Assembly: GCF_021173675.1 (NCBI RefSeq) | Contig: NZ_JAIHON010000003.1 | Coordinates: 558,001-622,000 of the forward strand | Source of the DNA: Streptomyces lincolnensis | GTDB lineage: Bacteria > Actinomycetota > Actinomycetes > Streptomycetales > Streptomycetaceae | DNA: 64,000 nt | Reading direction: 5' to 3' | In this document: positions 9,080 to 17,199 of the stretch, piece by piece | How the letters are laid out: every line of letters starts with the position of its first letter | Position numbering within the stretch: the first letter of the stretch is position 1 | Position numbers and translations under genes: made by a program | The notes under the pieces: model-generated | Told to the model about the DNA's origin: nothing | Database searches by the model: none | What the model saw: the letters and a program-made list of their open reading frames with translations, nothing else

Positions 9080-9875
9080 TCACGGGCGGACCGATGCGGT
9101 GAGGCGCCGAAGCGAGGCGTGGGCCGGTGGGCCCCAGGTGGCCTTGCCCCCGGGGAGGCCACGGACACCGGCGTCTGCGATGCGGAGGCAGGCGAGGGCG
9201 CGGAGCACCGCCCAGCCGCGGGCGCGGCGCAGGGTCGCGGCGTCCGGGCTCGGCCGGTAGGTCGCGTGGAAGCGGTCGATGGCGCCGTCCGGCAGCAGGA
9301 TCCACGCGGCGGCGAGGTCGAAGGCGGGGTCGCCCGCGAAGAGGTCGCCGAAGCCGATCACGCCGGAGAAGGTGCCGTTCGTGGTCAGGATGTTGGCCGG
9401 GTGCAGGTCGCCGCGGAGCCAGAGCGCCGGGCCTGCCCAGTCGGGTGCGGCGGCAGCGTCTTCCCGGACGGCGCGGACGGCGTCCGGGTCGCTGATCAGC
9501 CCCGGCTCGGCGGCCCCGGCGAGCCCCCGGGCGAAGTGTTCGGCCGTGTCGGCCAGCGGTCCGCCGCGGTCCCGGCCCGTGGGCGCCCCGCCGGGAGCGG
9601 GGCGGTGAAGAGCGGCCAGGAAGGCCGCCAAGGCCACGGCCGCCTCGTCGCCGCGCGTCGCGGGGGCGCGGTCGGCGGGCTCGCCCGGTCTCCAGGCGGT
9701 GACGAGCCAGGGCCGCGGAAACCGCTCGGAGGGCTCACCGAGGTGCTGCGGGACGGGGATCGGCAGCGGAAGTTCCGGTGCGAGACGGGGGAGCCAGGTG
9801 TGTTCCTTGCGCAGCAGCGCGTCCGCGGACGGCGTCGCCCAGGGCAACGGTGATGTCCGTGGCGGTGGTCGTCAT
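9080..9875 (-). pseudogene. Decayed aminoglycoside-type phosphotransferase (APH family)
   Basis: The original start is probably ATG 9875 (MTTTATDITVA). The family core only begins in another frame at ADALLRKEHTWLPRLAPE, so most of the N-lobe (nucleotide loop and lysine region) is deleted and the frame is shifted. The remaining C-lobe is open from ATG 9847 (255 residues) and has RGDLHPANIL instead of the usual HGDLHPAN. It also has VIGFGDL where the metal-binding Asp of VIDFGD should be, so that residue is Gly. Three independent losses make a working kinase unlikely. It is convergent with the response regulator. Confidence 0.7.
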
Positions 9876-10089
9876 GCGGAGCAACGGTAGGTGGGGTGCC
9901 GTGGACCAGGCGTCGGGCCCCTTTCGGCAGTCCGCGGGACGCTGACGGGCGCGCGGGCGGCGGATCCGGGCGACATCGCTGTTCCGGCCGGCGCGGCGAT
10001 GAGTTTCGCAGGCGTGCCGGGTCTACGGATGCGACTGCGGTGACCGCAGTCCGCACCTGCCCGGATCACACCCCGCTCAAGGAGCAGAC

Positions 10090-10665
10090 ATGACCGCGAC
10101 CTACACCTTCGACGTCTTTTCCAGCCTCGACGGCTACGGCGCCGCCGGCGGCGACTGGACCGGCTACTGGGGCAAGCAGGGCCCCGAGTTGCTCGACCAT
10201 CGCCTCGCCCAGTACGGCACGGAGCAGAGGATGGTCCTCGGTGCCCACACGTATCGGGCGTTCGCGCGGATGCTGGCATCGAGCACCGAGGACTCCGATG
10301 TGCGTGACCCATGGGTCACCCGGATGCGGAACCTGCCGGCGACAGTGGTGTCGACGACCCTGGAAGGCCCCCTCGACTGGCCCGACGCCACCGTCGTCAG
10401 CGGTGACGCCGTCGACGTCGTCGCCCGGCTGAAGAAGGAGTCCGACGTGCCGTTGCGCTCGCACGGCAGCCTGTCGATGAACCGGGCGCTGATGGCCGCC
10501 GGCCTCGTCGACCGCGTGCAGGTGACGCTCTTCCCCGTCATCACCGGCCGGACCGGGCTGGACCCGATCTTCCGGGGCGCGGCCGACTTCGACCTGGAAC
10601 TGATCGAGCACCGCACGCTCGACGGCCGCATCCAGGAACTCGTCTACCGGCCCACCCTCCACTGA
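10090..10665 (+). CDS. Dihydrofolate reductase-like (RibD C-terminal) family protein
   Basis: 191 residues from ATG 10090 with AAGGAG at 10079-10084. The fold signature includes YTFDVFSSLDGYGA at the N-terminus, RMVLGAHTYRAFA, and the NADPH-loop-like LRSHGSLSMNRALMAAGLVD. These belong to the YyaP/YwjB/RibD-C group rather than true FolA. Reductase activity on a small heterocycle is plausible but the substrate is unknown. It is monocistronic as far as can be seen. Confidence 0.82.
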   Translation: MTATYTFDVFSSLDGYGAAGGDWTGYWGKQGPELLDHRLAQYGTEQRMVLGAHTYRAFARMLASSTEDSDVRDPWVTRMRNLPATVVSTTLEGPLDWPDATVVSGDAVDVVARLKKESDVPLRSHGSLSMNRALMAAGLVDRVQVTLFPVITGRTGLDPIFRGAADFDLELIEHRTLDGRIQELVYRPTLH

Positions 10666-10733
10666 CCCGCCGTCCGGAGAAGGCGCAGGAAACGGGGGTT
10701 CCACGGAACCGACCCTGGGCAGCCCACGGGGAT

Positions 10734-11327
10734 CTAGACCTCGTCGGGCGTCATGGCGCGGCGGACGCTCTCGCGGAGCAAGGTGCGACGCTGCTCGTGC
10801 AGTTCGGGGGACTCCTGTGCGGTCGCCGCGTAGACGTTGCTGACCGGCGACCAGGCCATGGACATGGCGATCACCATCGCCATCACGTCGAAGGGGTCTC
10901 CCGGGCGCACCAGACCGGCGGCCTGGGCCTCGGCGATGGCGCGCAACTTGGGGTCGTCGAGGCGGTCGGGGGCATCGACCAGGTGGCCGGCCGGGCGTCG
11001 CTCCAGGCGTGCCCAGGTGGCCAGCCGGATGAGATCGGGCCGGCGGAGATACTCGTCGTAGAGGCGTACGGCCCAGTCCGCGAGGTTGGTGGCGTCGATC
11101 GGGACGACGTTCACGATCCGCTCCAGCGAGCCGAAGAAGATGGCGTCGAAGAGCCCGTCCTTGCTGCCGAAGTAGGCGTAGAGCTGCGCCTTGTTCGTGC
11201 GTGCCGCGGCCACGATCCGCTCGACGCGCGCACCGGCGATCCCGTGCTCGGCGAACTCCTGGGTCGCCACATCGAGGATGCGTTGGTAGGTCGCGGCTCC
11301 GCGCGAGGTCAGGGGCTGGTCTGCCAT
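10734..11327 (-). CDS. TetR family regulator
   Basis: 197 residues from ATG 11327. The N-terminal HTH reads ILDVATQEFAEHGIAGARVERIVAAA with the recognition segment TNKAQLYAYFGSKDGLFDAI. The C-terminal ligand pocket is helical. It diverges from the alcohol dehydrogenase at 11421 and shares a 93-bp control region with two operator copies. A -10-like TAGCGT ends 6 nt before ATG and no ribosome site is visible, so the mRNA may be leaderless. It probably represses itself and the dehydrogenase, released by an aldehyde, alcohol or related ligand. Confidence 0.9.
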   Translation of the reverse strand: MADQPLTSRGAATYQRILDVATQEFAEHGIAGARVERIVAAARTNKAQLYAYFGSKDGLFDAIFFGSLERIVNVVPIDATNLADWAVRLYDEYLRRPDLIRLATWARLERRPAGHLVDAPDRLDDPKLRAIAEAQAAGLVRPGDPFDVMAMVIAMSMAWSPVSNVYAATAQESPELHEQRRTLLRESVRRAMTPDEV

Positions 11328-11340
11328 GCGCCGACGCTAC

Positions 11341-11409
11341 CAGACAGAACAGTTGGTTTGCCTGACGGGCAGATGCCTGTACGGTCGACAGACCGAACAG
11401 TCTGTTTGC
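11341..11409. promoter_or_regulatory. Two operator copies for the divergent TetR/ADH pair
   Basis: Two 21-bp direct copies match at 18 of 21 positions, at 11341-11361 and 11389-11409, sharing GACnGAACAGTnnGTTTG. Each contains the partly palindromic core AACAGTnnGTT. The first lies upstream of the TetR -10 and the second directly before the dehydrogenase ribosome site (AAGGAG). One repressor could therefore close both promoters. Confidence 0.7.
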
Positions 11410-11420
11410 AAGGAGACGTC

Positions 11421-12503
11421 ATGAGGAGCACCGTTGGCTGGCAGCTGGAAGGCCCGTCGCCGATCCTGCGGAGGACGCCACTGAAACGACGTGACCTGCG
11501 CCCCGACGACCTCGCGGTCCGGGTCGACTACTGCGGCGTCTGCCACACCGATGTCCACGCGGTCGACGCCAGGTCCGGCGGGGACGGCCGACCCCTGGTG
11601 CCGGGGCACGAATTCACCGGCGTGGTGACCGAGACCGGACCCGCGGTCACCCGCTTCGCGGTCGGGGATCCGGTCGCGGTGGGCAACATCGTCGACTCGT
11701 GCGGCGAGTGCGCCATGTGCCGGGCCGGTCAGGAGAACTTCTGCCACACCTTCCCGACGCTGACCTACGACGGTGTCGACCCGTACGACGGATCGACCAC
11801 CCTCGGGGCCTACTCCCGCGAGTACGTTGTCCGCGACCGCTTCGCCCACTCCCTGCCCGCCGGGCTCGATCCGGCCGCCGCCGCTCCTCTGCTCTGTGCC
11901 GGGATCACCGTCTGGGAACCGCTGCACGCCCTGGGTGTGGGGCCGGGGACCCGCGTCGCCGTTGTGGGACTGGGCGGCCTGGGCCATCTCGCGGTCAAGA
12001 TCGCCGTGGCGCTCGGTGCCGAGACCTCGGTCGTCAGTCGCTCACCGGACAAGGCCGACGACGCACGCCGCCTCGGCGCCCACGGATTCGTCGTCTCCAC
12101 GGACCCGGAACAGATGGCCGACGCCCGTGACCGCTTCGACGTCGTCATCGACACCGTCTCCGCCCCGCACGACCTCGGCCCCTACCTGCGCCTGGTCGCC
12201 ATGGACGGGACGCTCAGTCACCTCGGACACCTCGGCCCCATCACCGTGGAGACCACCGACCTGCTCGTGGGACGCAAGAAACTCAGCTCCGCGGGCAGTG
12301 GCGGCACGCCCGCGACCGCCGCCATGCTCGACTTCTGCGCCCGACACGGCATCACCGCCGACATCGAGCTGCTGCCCTCCGCGCGCGTGAACGACGCCCT
12401 TGACCGTCTCCGGCGCAATGACGTCCGCTACCGCTTCGTACTCGACATGTCCGACCTGGACCACGAGCAGCGCGGAGAGCCCCGAAAAACGTCCGCGACC
12501 TGA
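11421..12503 (+). CDS. Zinc-dependent alcohol dehydrogenase (CAD/YahK-like)
   Basis: 360 residues from ATG 11421 (AAGGAG upstream). Catalytic zinc ligands are in DYCGVCHTDVH and VPGHEFTG. The structural zinc cluster is SCGECAMCRAGQENFC. The Rossmann motif VVGLGGLGHLAVKIA is followed by SRSPDKADDARRLGAHG, with Ser-Arg after the second strand favouring NADP(H). This is the cinnamyl-alcohol-dehydrogenase-like group that reduces aldehydes. Control by the divergent TetR through the repeated operator is likely. The last 15 residues are polar and may be an added tail. Confidence 0.88.
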   Translation: MRSTVGWQLEGPSPILRRTPLKRRDLRPDDLAVRVDYCGVCHTDVHAVDARSGGDGRPLVPGHEFTGVVTETGPAVTRFAVGDPVAVGNIVDSCGECAMCRAGQENFCHTFPTLTYDGVDPYDGSTTLGAYSREYVVRDRFAHSLPAGLDPAAAAPLLCAGITVWEPLHALGVGPGTRVAVVGLGGLGHLAVKIAVALGAETSVVSRSPDKADDARRLGAHGFVVSTDPEQMADARDRFDVVIDTVSAPHDLGPYLRLVAMDGTLSHLGHLGPITVETTDLLVGRKKLSSAGSGGTPATAAMLDFCARHGITADIELLPSARVNDALDRLRRNDVRYRFVLDMSDLDHEQRGEPRKTSAT

Positions 12504-12529
12504 CGCCGCACGCGCACTATGGTGGACCG

Positions 12530-12964
12530 ATGGCGTCGATCAAGCAGGTCCAAGTCACCTTCGACTGCGCGGAACCCGAGCGCGTGGCTCGCTTCTGGTG
12601 CGAGGTGTTGGGGTATGTCGTACCGCCTCCGCCGGAGGGGTTCGCCACGTGGGACGATTTCAACCGCTCCCTGCCGCCCGAGCGTCAGGGTGCGGCCTTC
12701 GCCTGCATGGATCCCTCCGGCGTCGGCCCGCGACTGTTCTTCCAGCGCGTCCCCGAAGGCAAGGTCGCCAAGAACCGGGTTCATCTCGACGTGCGGGTCG
12801 GTACCGGCCTCGTGGGTGAAGAGCGCCTCGCCGTCCTCGAGGCCGAGTGCGCACGGCTGGTCGCACTCGGCGCGGCACGCCTGTACCTCCTGAAGGCGGA
12901 CGGCTACAACGAATCGTGCCTCGTGATGCAGGACATCGAGGGCAACGAGTTCTGTCTCGACTGA
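12530..12964 (+). CDS. VOC (glyoxalase/bleomycin-resistance fold) protein
   Basis: 144 residues from ATG 12530. It begins IKQVQVTFDCAEPERVARFW and ends with GNEFCLD, the typical two-beta-alpha-beta-beta-beta VOC layout. RVHLDVRVG supplies the His that could bind metal. A -10-like TATGGT (12518-12523) ends 6 nt before ATG with no ribosome site, so it may be leaderless. Function is unknown; such proteins often bind or modify small molecules. Confidence 0.8.
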   Translation: MASIKQVQVTFDCAEPERVARFWCEVLGYVVPPPPEGFATWDDFNRSLPPERQGAAFACMDPSGVGPRLFFQRVPEGKVAKNRVHLDVRVGTGLVGEERLAVLEAECARLVALGAARLYLLKADGYNESCLVMQDIEGNEFCLD

Positions 12965-13013
12965 GCGTGCAATCGGGATGCGGTGGCCCGCGGGGCGACC
13001 GCATACTCACCGG

Positions 13014-13514
13014 ATGACCCTGTTCTCCGGTCGGTTCCGGGATCCGCGCAGCAGCGCGTACGACTTCATCGGCTCGATCATCGTCCGATGTCCCCGTCGC
13101 GAGAAGGCCGCTCGTGTCGCCCCGGCACCTGAAAACCCCGATGACCGGGAGCTGATGCTGTTCAGGCCGCGGCGCGTTGTCTGCCGTGGCTGCGGACTGT
13201 CACGGGTGTGGAGTGGCCGTCGTGTCACGCTGTCCCATGGCACGGCTCAACCTGCGAGGGATCCGTACTTCGGTATGCCGCTGTGGCTGCAGGTCGAGAC
13301 CCGGCACGGGTGGTTGTGGGCGTACAACCTCGAACACCTCGACCTGATCCGCCGTTTCGTCCAGGCGTCGCTGCGAGAGCGCGCGCCCTGGTACGACACC
13401 GGACAGAAGATGACTTTGGTGGCGCGCCTTCCGGTGTGGATCAAGCGGGCGAAGAACCGGGACGAAGTCCTGCGTGCCGTCAGTCGGATCCACGCCGCGC
13501 TGGTCGCCGCTTGA
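13014..13514 (+). CDS. Hypothetical protein with a Cys pair
   Basis: About 166 residues from ATG 13014 (MTLFSGRFRDPRSSAYDFIG); an in-frame start at 12978 adds 12 poorly coding residues. A single C-x-x-C (VVCRGCGLSRVW) and one further Cys (VRCPRRE) could bind zinc. A conserved-looking block MPLWLQVETRHGWLWAYNLE is followed by a basic C-terminal half. A -10-like CATACT (13002-13007) ends 6 nt before ATG, again suggesting leaderless translation. I do not recognise a named domain. Confidence 0.65.
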   Translation: MTLFSGRFRDPRSSAYDFIGSIIVRCPRREKAARVAPAPENPDDRELMLFRPRRVVCRGCGLSRVWSGRRVTLSHGTAQPARDPYFGMPLWLQVETRHGWLWAYNLEHLDLIRRFVQASLRERAPWYDTGQKMTLVARLPVWIKRAKNRDEVLRAVSRIHAALVAA

Positions 13515-13601
13515 GCATGTGCTGGGGCCGGGAACACGTGAGCACGACGCCTGGCGCGAGGAGTTGTACGGGTGGGAGTCGGGCGCCCGCTAGGGCTGCG
13601 A

Positions 13602-14306
13602 CTACTGCTTGTCGCGTGCGGCGGACCGGTTGGTGATCTCGGTCTTGACCGTCTCGTGCAGTTCGCCCGACGTGAAGCCGAGGTGGTGCAGGATCTGCGC
13701 GGCCGGACTCTCCTCGACGCGGATCAGGCCCAGCAGTGAGTGTTCCGTGCCGACCCAGTCGTGGCCCAGCTCGGCCGATGCGCGCAGTGCCTGCTGAATG
13801 GCCTCCTTGCTGTCCGGCCCGAACGGGATGTGGCCCCGCAGCGCCTTCTGTCCGGCCGGCGGCAGCGCTTCCCCGATCGCGTCGCGGATGCGCTGCTCCG
13901 ACTCGGTTTTGGCCGTCAACACCTCGTATGCCAGGCCCTTCGGTTCGCCGAGCAGGCCCAGCAGGAGGTGCTCGGTGCCGATCAAGTCGTGCTTGTGCGT
14001 GCGGGCCGCCTCCTGTGCCAGTACGACGCTGTGCCGGTTCAGGTGGGTGAACCGCTCGAACGGGGCGGGGGTGTGCCGCTGTTGGGCCGCCTGCTTGGAG
14101 ACCCCGATGGCGTCGCCGATCTGGGTCCAGGACGCCCCGGACTGCTTGGCCTTGCCCACGTAGTGGTCGATGAGCTGGTCGCCGAGGTCGGACAGCGTCT
14201 GGGCACGCAGGTGCGCTTCGCTGATGCGGGCGAGATTGTCGGCGTCGGGGAGTTCCTGGTCGAGGCGGGCGATCAGGTCGGCGAGGCTGATGTTGAGTGG
14301 GGTCAT
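13602..14306 (-). CDS. HTH plus Clp-N domain regulator
   Basis: 234 residues from ATG 14306. The N-terminal part (about 1-80) ends in an HTH: GASWTQIGDAIGVSKQAAQQRH. Two Clp N-type repeats follow: one centred on HKHDLIGTEHLLLGLLGEPKGLAYEVL and one on ELGHDWVGTEHSLLGLIR (both shown here only in part). No AAA+ module is present, so it is not a protease chaperone. The Clp-N repeats may sense unfolded peptides or ligands while the HTH binds DNA. Its own promoter is covered by two matching palindromes, so autoregulation is very likely. Confidence 0.8.
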   Translation of the reverse strand: MTPLNISLADLIARLDQELPDADNLARISEAHLRAQTLSDLGDQLIDHYVGKAKQSGASWTQIGDAIGVSKQAAQQRHTPAPFERFTHLNRHSVVLAQEAARTHKHDLIGTEHLLLGLLGEPKGLAYEVLTAKTESEQRIRDAIGEALPPAGQKALRGHIPFGPDSKEAIQQALRASAELGHDWVGTEHSLLGLIRVEESPAAQILHHLGFTSGELHETVKTEITNRSAARDKQ

Positions 14307-14355
14307 GCGTCAATCGTAGGTTGACGATTTCACGGCGTCAACCTGTAATTGACGC
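14307..14355 (-). promoter_or_regulatory. Leaderless promoter embedded in two operators
   Basis: Two inverted repeats share the form CGTCAA-N7-TTGACG: 14308-14326 with 6-bp arms and 14335-14355 with 7-bp arms. Read on the minus strand, one arm of the distal repeat is a -35 (TTGACG, 14341-14336). After 17 nt comes a -10 (TACGAT, 14318-14313) in the spacer of the proximal repeat. The ATG of the Clp-N/HTH gene lies 6 nt later, so transcription should start at or near the A of ATG. Confidence 0.75.
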
Positions 14356-14612
14356 ACATGTGGCATGGCTGGAGTTGGCGAGTGCCGCCTTATCCCTGGC
14401 CGGTCCCGCCCTTCAACACCGGCCTGTTGGGCCGGAGTCGGTCCGCCTGCGCAGCGACAGACCGACTCCGAGGCGCGAGGCCGACCGATCGGGCCGCCGC
14501 CGGCCGTACTGCGAACCGGCGGCGATCAACAGTGGGCCGGTGCGGGCGACGGCGCCGACTCGCACCCCGGCAGTGCCCTGATCTCGGAGCCGACGAGAAC
14601 CGCGTGCCGCTG

Positions 14613-15263
14613 TCAGGCGTCGGACTGTGCGGGTTGCTCTTCGGACTGCGGCGATGCGGCCTGCTCCGGTGCGTCGGCAGGGGTGTAGAAGACGGATGCT
14701 CCCTGCTTGGTGCGCTGTGCCTGGGTCTTGGCGACCAGCCCTTCGAGGGTCGTGCGGACCACGGTTGTCTTGACGTTGCGGTCGGGGTGGGCCTCGCCCA
14801 GGGCCGTGGCGATCTCGGCGGCGGAACGTGGTTCCCGCTGCTCGGCCAGGTGACGGCGGACCAGGTCGACCAGCGTCGGCTGTGCCGACTTCGCGCCCTC
14901 GGACTTGTCCGCAGGCTTCGCGGCCGTCGTCTTGCCGGTCGTGGCACGACCGGTCCGGCGGGCGGGCGGCTTCGTCGCCGCCCGCTTCTCCGCGCCGGTC
15001 GTGGTGCCCTTCTTCTTGCGGGGGGCAGGCACCTTGACACTTCCTGACGGCACCGTGGGCTCTGCGGATGCCGGTGAAGTGCCGATCGCCTGCTGGATGT
15101 TGACCAGCACCGCGTGGTCACGTTGGAGGGCGGTCAACTGTTCCTGCAGCGTGGCGATTTCCCCGCTGATGCGCTCCTGCTCCTTGGCATTGCGTTCGAG
15201 GTCGCCGGTTACTTGAGCGGCGTACTGCGATGTCAGTTCGCTGACGGCGGCGTTCTCAGACAT
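14613..15263 (-). CDS. Coiled-coil, basic, winged-helix-like protein
   Basis: 216 residues from ATG 15263, with GAAGAAGG upstream. Residues 5-60 are heptad-rich (ERISGEIATLQEQLTALQRD). Residues 75-125 are a Lys/Arg/Pro/Thr linker resembling histone-H1-like tails (RKKKGTTTG, KPPARRTGRATTG). Residues 130-200 look like a winged helix: TLVDLVRRHLAEQREPRSAA with a recognition-like TTVVRTTLEGLVAK and a wing GASVFYTP. The C-terminus is acidic and Gln-rich. This suggests a nucleoid-associated or coiled-coil DNA-binding protein. I know no named family. Confidence 0.65.
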   Translation of the reverse strand: MSENAAVSELTSQYAAQVTGDLERNAKEQERISGEIATLQEQLTALQRDHAVLVNIQQAIGTSPASAEPTVPSGSVKVPAPRKKKGTTTGAEKRAATKPPARRTGRATTGKTTAAKPADKSEGAKSAQPTLVDLVRRHLAEQREPRSAAEIATALGEAHPDRNVKTTVVRTTLEGLVAKTQAQRTKQGASVFYTPADAPEQAASPQSEEQPAQSDA

Positions 15264-15497
15264 GGAATGCACCTTCTTCGGTTCGAGGCGGGAGTTGAAG
15301 CACATGCCACCTACGTGCCTCTCGGGCTGATGCCTGCGGGGCGGTGGCCATATCCGATGCACAGGGCCCTGCCGTAGTGATAGTACGTACGACTGGAGCA
15401 AGTTGTTCTGCCCGAGTGTGTCTTGATACTGACGTCAGTCCCAGATGCGCTCCTGGCAGCACTCATGAACGAACGCCTCCTGCCGCCCCGCAAACGC

Positions 15498-15977
15498 TTA
15501 CACGGTGTATGGCGGATCGCCGCGCACATGGGCGTGCAGGTGCATGTCGTGCCGGCCGTCGTCATGTACGGCGGCACTGCGTTTGGTGCCCTCCAGGCGG
15601 TAGCCGGCTTTTGCGGCGACCCGGCACGAGGCTTGGTTCCGGGTCGAGTGGTCCAGTTCGACGCGGTGAAAGCCGACTTCATCCACGGCCCATGTCGTGA
15701 GCCCTGCAAGGGCGAGTGTGGCCACACCGGCGCCGCGGGCCGCGGGCGCTGTCCAGTACGCGACACGGGCAATGCCGTCGTCGAAGTCCATGCCGCGCAG
15801 CGCGATCCGGCCGAGTACGTCGTCGCCTTCACGGGTGACAGCCCAGTGGCCGCCCTTCTCGCGTTGCCAGTCCTGGCGGTCACGGGCTGCGGGGAGGCGG
15901 CGAGAGTTCCGGGGCAATGACGAGCGGGGTCGAGAGGGCGCGGGACACACGCCATGCTCACCCGGCGATAACCGCAC
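15498..15977 (-). pseudogene. N-terminally truncated GNAT acetyltransferase
   Basis: The open frame (159 residues) contains the C-terminal half of a GNAT protein. It runs from VLGRIALRGMDFDDG through the acetyl-CoA loop APAARGAGVATLALAGL to RNQASCRVAAKAGYRLEG. The roughly 60 residues that normally precede this (substrate side, LRPW-type start) are missing. In their place are about 40 Ser/Arg/Pro-rich residues that look non-coding. It is therefore probably a 5'-deleted relic, though a short acetyltransferase expressed from an unknown start cannot be excluded. The 234 bp before it (15264-15497) hold nothing I can assign. Confidence 0.5.
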
Positions 15978-16022
15978 ACGTCAAGGGCACGTATGGCAGC
16001 CAGGGTCCTCGTCGCGTATGGA

Positions 16023-17183
16023 TCAGGAGAGCGATGCGGCCGGTGGGATCCAGCGGTGGGTGCGGGGCGGTGTGTTGGTGAGGCCGTAGTCCTTCTTGAG
16101 GTGTTCGGGGATGGCGTAGTGCATGACACGTCCGCGGGTGAGTGAGGACAGTTCGAGGACGGTGGTGAGGTGACCGAGGCGGTCCAACGCCCAGGCGCCG
16201 AGAGGGGAGCGGTCCTCGATGGACTCCAGGACGCCGAGGAGGTGCGGTACGGCCTTGACGACGGTGTCCCAGGAGGTGCGGGGCACGTGGAGCCAGTCGC
16301 CGCAGGTGTCGCCGATGAGGTGGCGGACGAGGGCGGAGACGATCGGGTCGAAGAAGGTGCCGGGCACGACCTCCTCGTAGAGGTCGATGAGCTGTCGGGT
16401 CAGATGGGCTCCCTCCTCGGAGGGCCCCATGTGCCGGACCATGTACAGGTCGAGGAACCCGCGTGCCTCGTCGAGTGTCCTGGGTACGGCGTCCTGGTCG
16501 ACGCCGAGCATGGCGCCGACCACGCGCCAGGCGTAGTAGTACGCCTCCGCGCCCTCGGCCGACATGTGGATGCCGAGGCGGTGCAGGCTGTCCAGGACGA
16601 GCAGGGAGAAGAACATCTGCCCCCCGATCATGTCCTCCTGGCAGATCGGCGTCCCCAGCGCGCCGGTGTCCCACCGGTTCTCGCGTGCGAGGTGGTGCCG
16701 GATCGCGGCGTGCAGGAGGCGCACCTTCTGGGCGGCCGGGATGAAGCGGCCGCCGGCCTCGAAGGCGTCCGGCTGCATCAGGTAGACGGTGAACTGACCT
16801 GTCTCGGCCATACGTTTGGAGGGGTACTCCAGGCCGTGGGTGGTCGACAGCAGCCGTGCCACATGCGGGACGACGTAGCAGGCGGGCATGGCGGCGAAGG
16901 ACAGCGCGGTGGAGATGTGCACGTTGTTGTCGATGAAGAACAGCCGGGCCTTCTCCATCTCCGCCCAGTCCACCCAGGCCGGTGGCACACGGGTGGCCTC
17001 CAGGTACTCCCGTGCGACGTCCGGCAGACCGTCGGGCAGGGGAGTGCCGGCCGTGGAGACATAGCGCATCAGGGCGTTGAAGGTGCCCACCTCCCCGCGT
17101 TCGAAGAGGGTGGCGACGGTGGCGTCGGCGAGCTCGTCACCGGTTCGCCGCAGGGCGTCCATCGATGCCTCGGTGTAGTTCAT
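16023..17183 (-). CDS. MpaB/Lcp-type oxygenase (DUF2236)
   Basis: 386 residues from ATG 17183 with AAGGAG upstream. It is all-helical with the family blocks EMEKARLFFIDNN, SKRMAETGQFTVYLMQ, and AAQKVRLLHAAIRHHL, which carries the probable heme-ligating His and flanking Arg. There is no clear signal peptide. MpaB from mycophenolate biosynthesis cleaves a farnesyl chain oxidatively, and Lcp cleaves polyisoprene; both are heme proteins of this family. It is the last gene of an operon with a prenyl synthase (16-nt gap), so the substrate is plausibly the prenyl chain made there. The reaction is inference. Confidence 0.8.
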   Translation of the reverse strand: MNYTEASMDALRRTGDELADATVATLFERGEVGTFNALMRYVSTAGTPLPDGLPDVAREYLEATRVPPAWVDWAEMEKARLFFIDNNVHISTALSFAAMPACYVVPHVARLLSTTHGLEYPSKRMAETGQFTVYLMQPDAFEAGGRFIPAAQKVRLLHAAIRHHLARENRWDTGALGTPICQEDMIGGQMFFSLLVLDSLHRLGIHMSAEGAEAYYYAWRVVGAMLGVDQDAVPRTLDEARGFLDLYMVRHMGPSEEGAHLTRQLIDLYEEVVPGTFFDPIVSALVRHLIGDTCGDWLHVPRTSWDTVVKAVPHLLGVLESIEDRSPLGAWALDRLGHLTTVLELSSLTRGRVMHYAIPEHLKKDYGLTNTPPRTHRWIPPAASLS

Positions 17184-17199
17184 GGCAGGCTCCTTGGGG

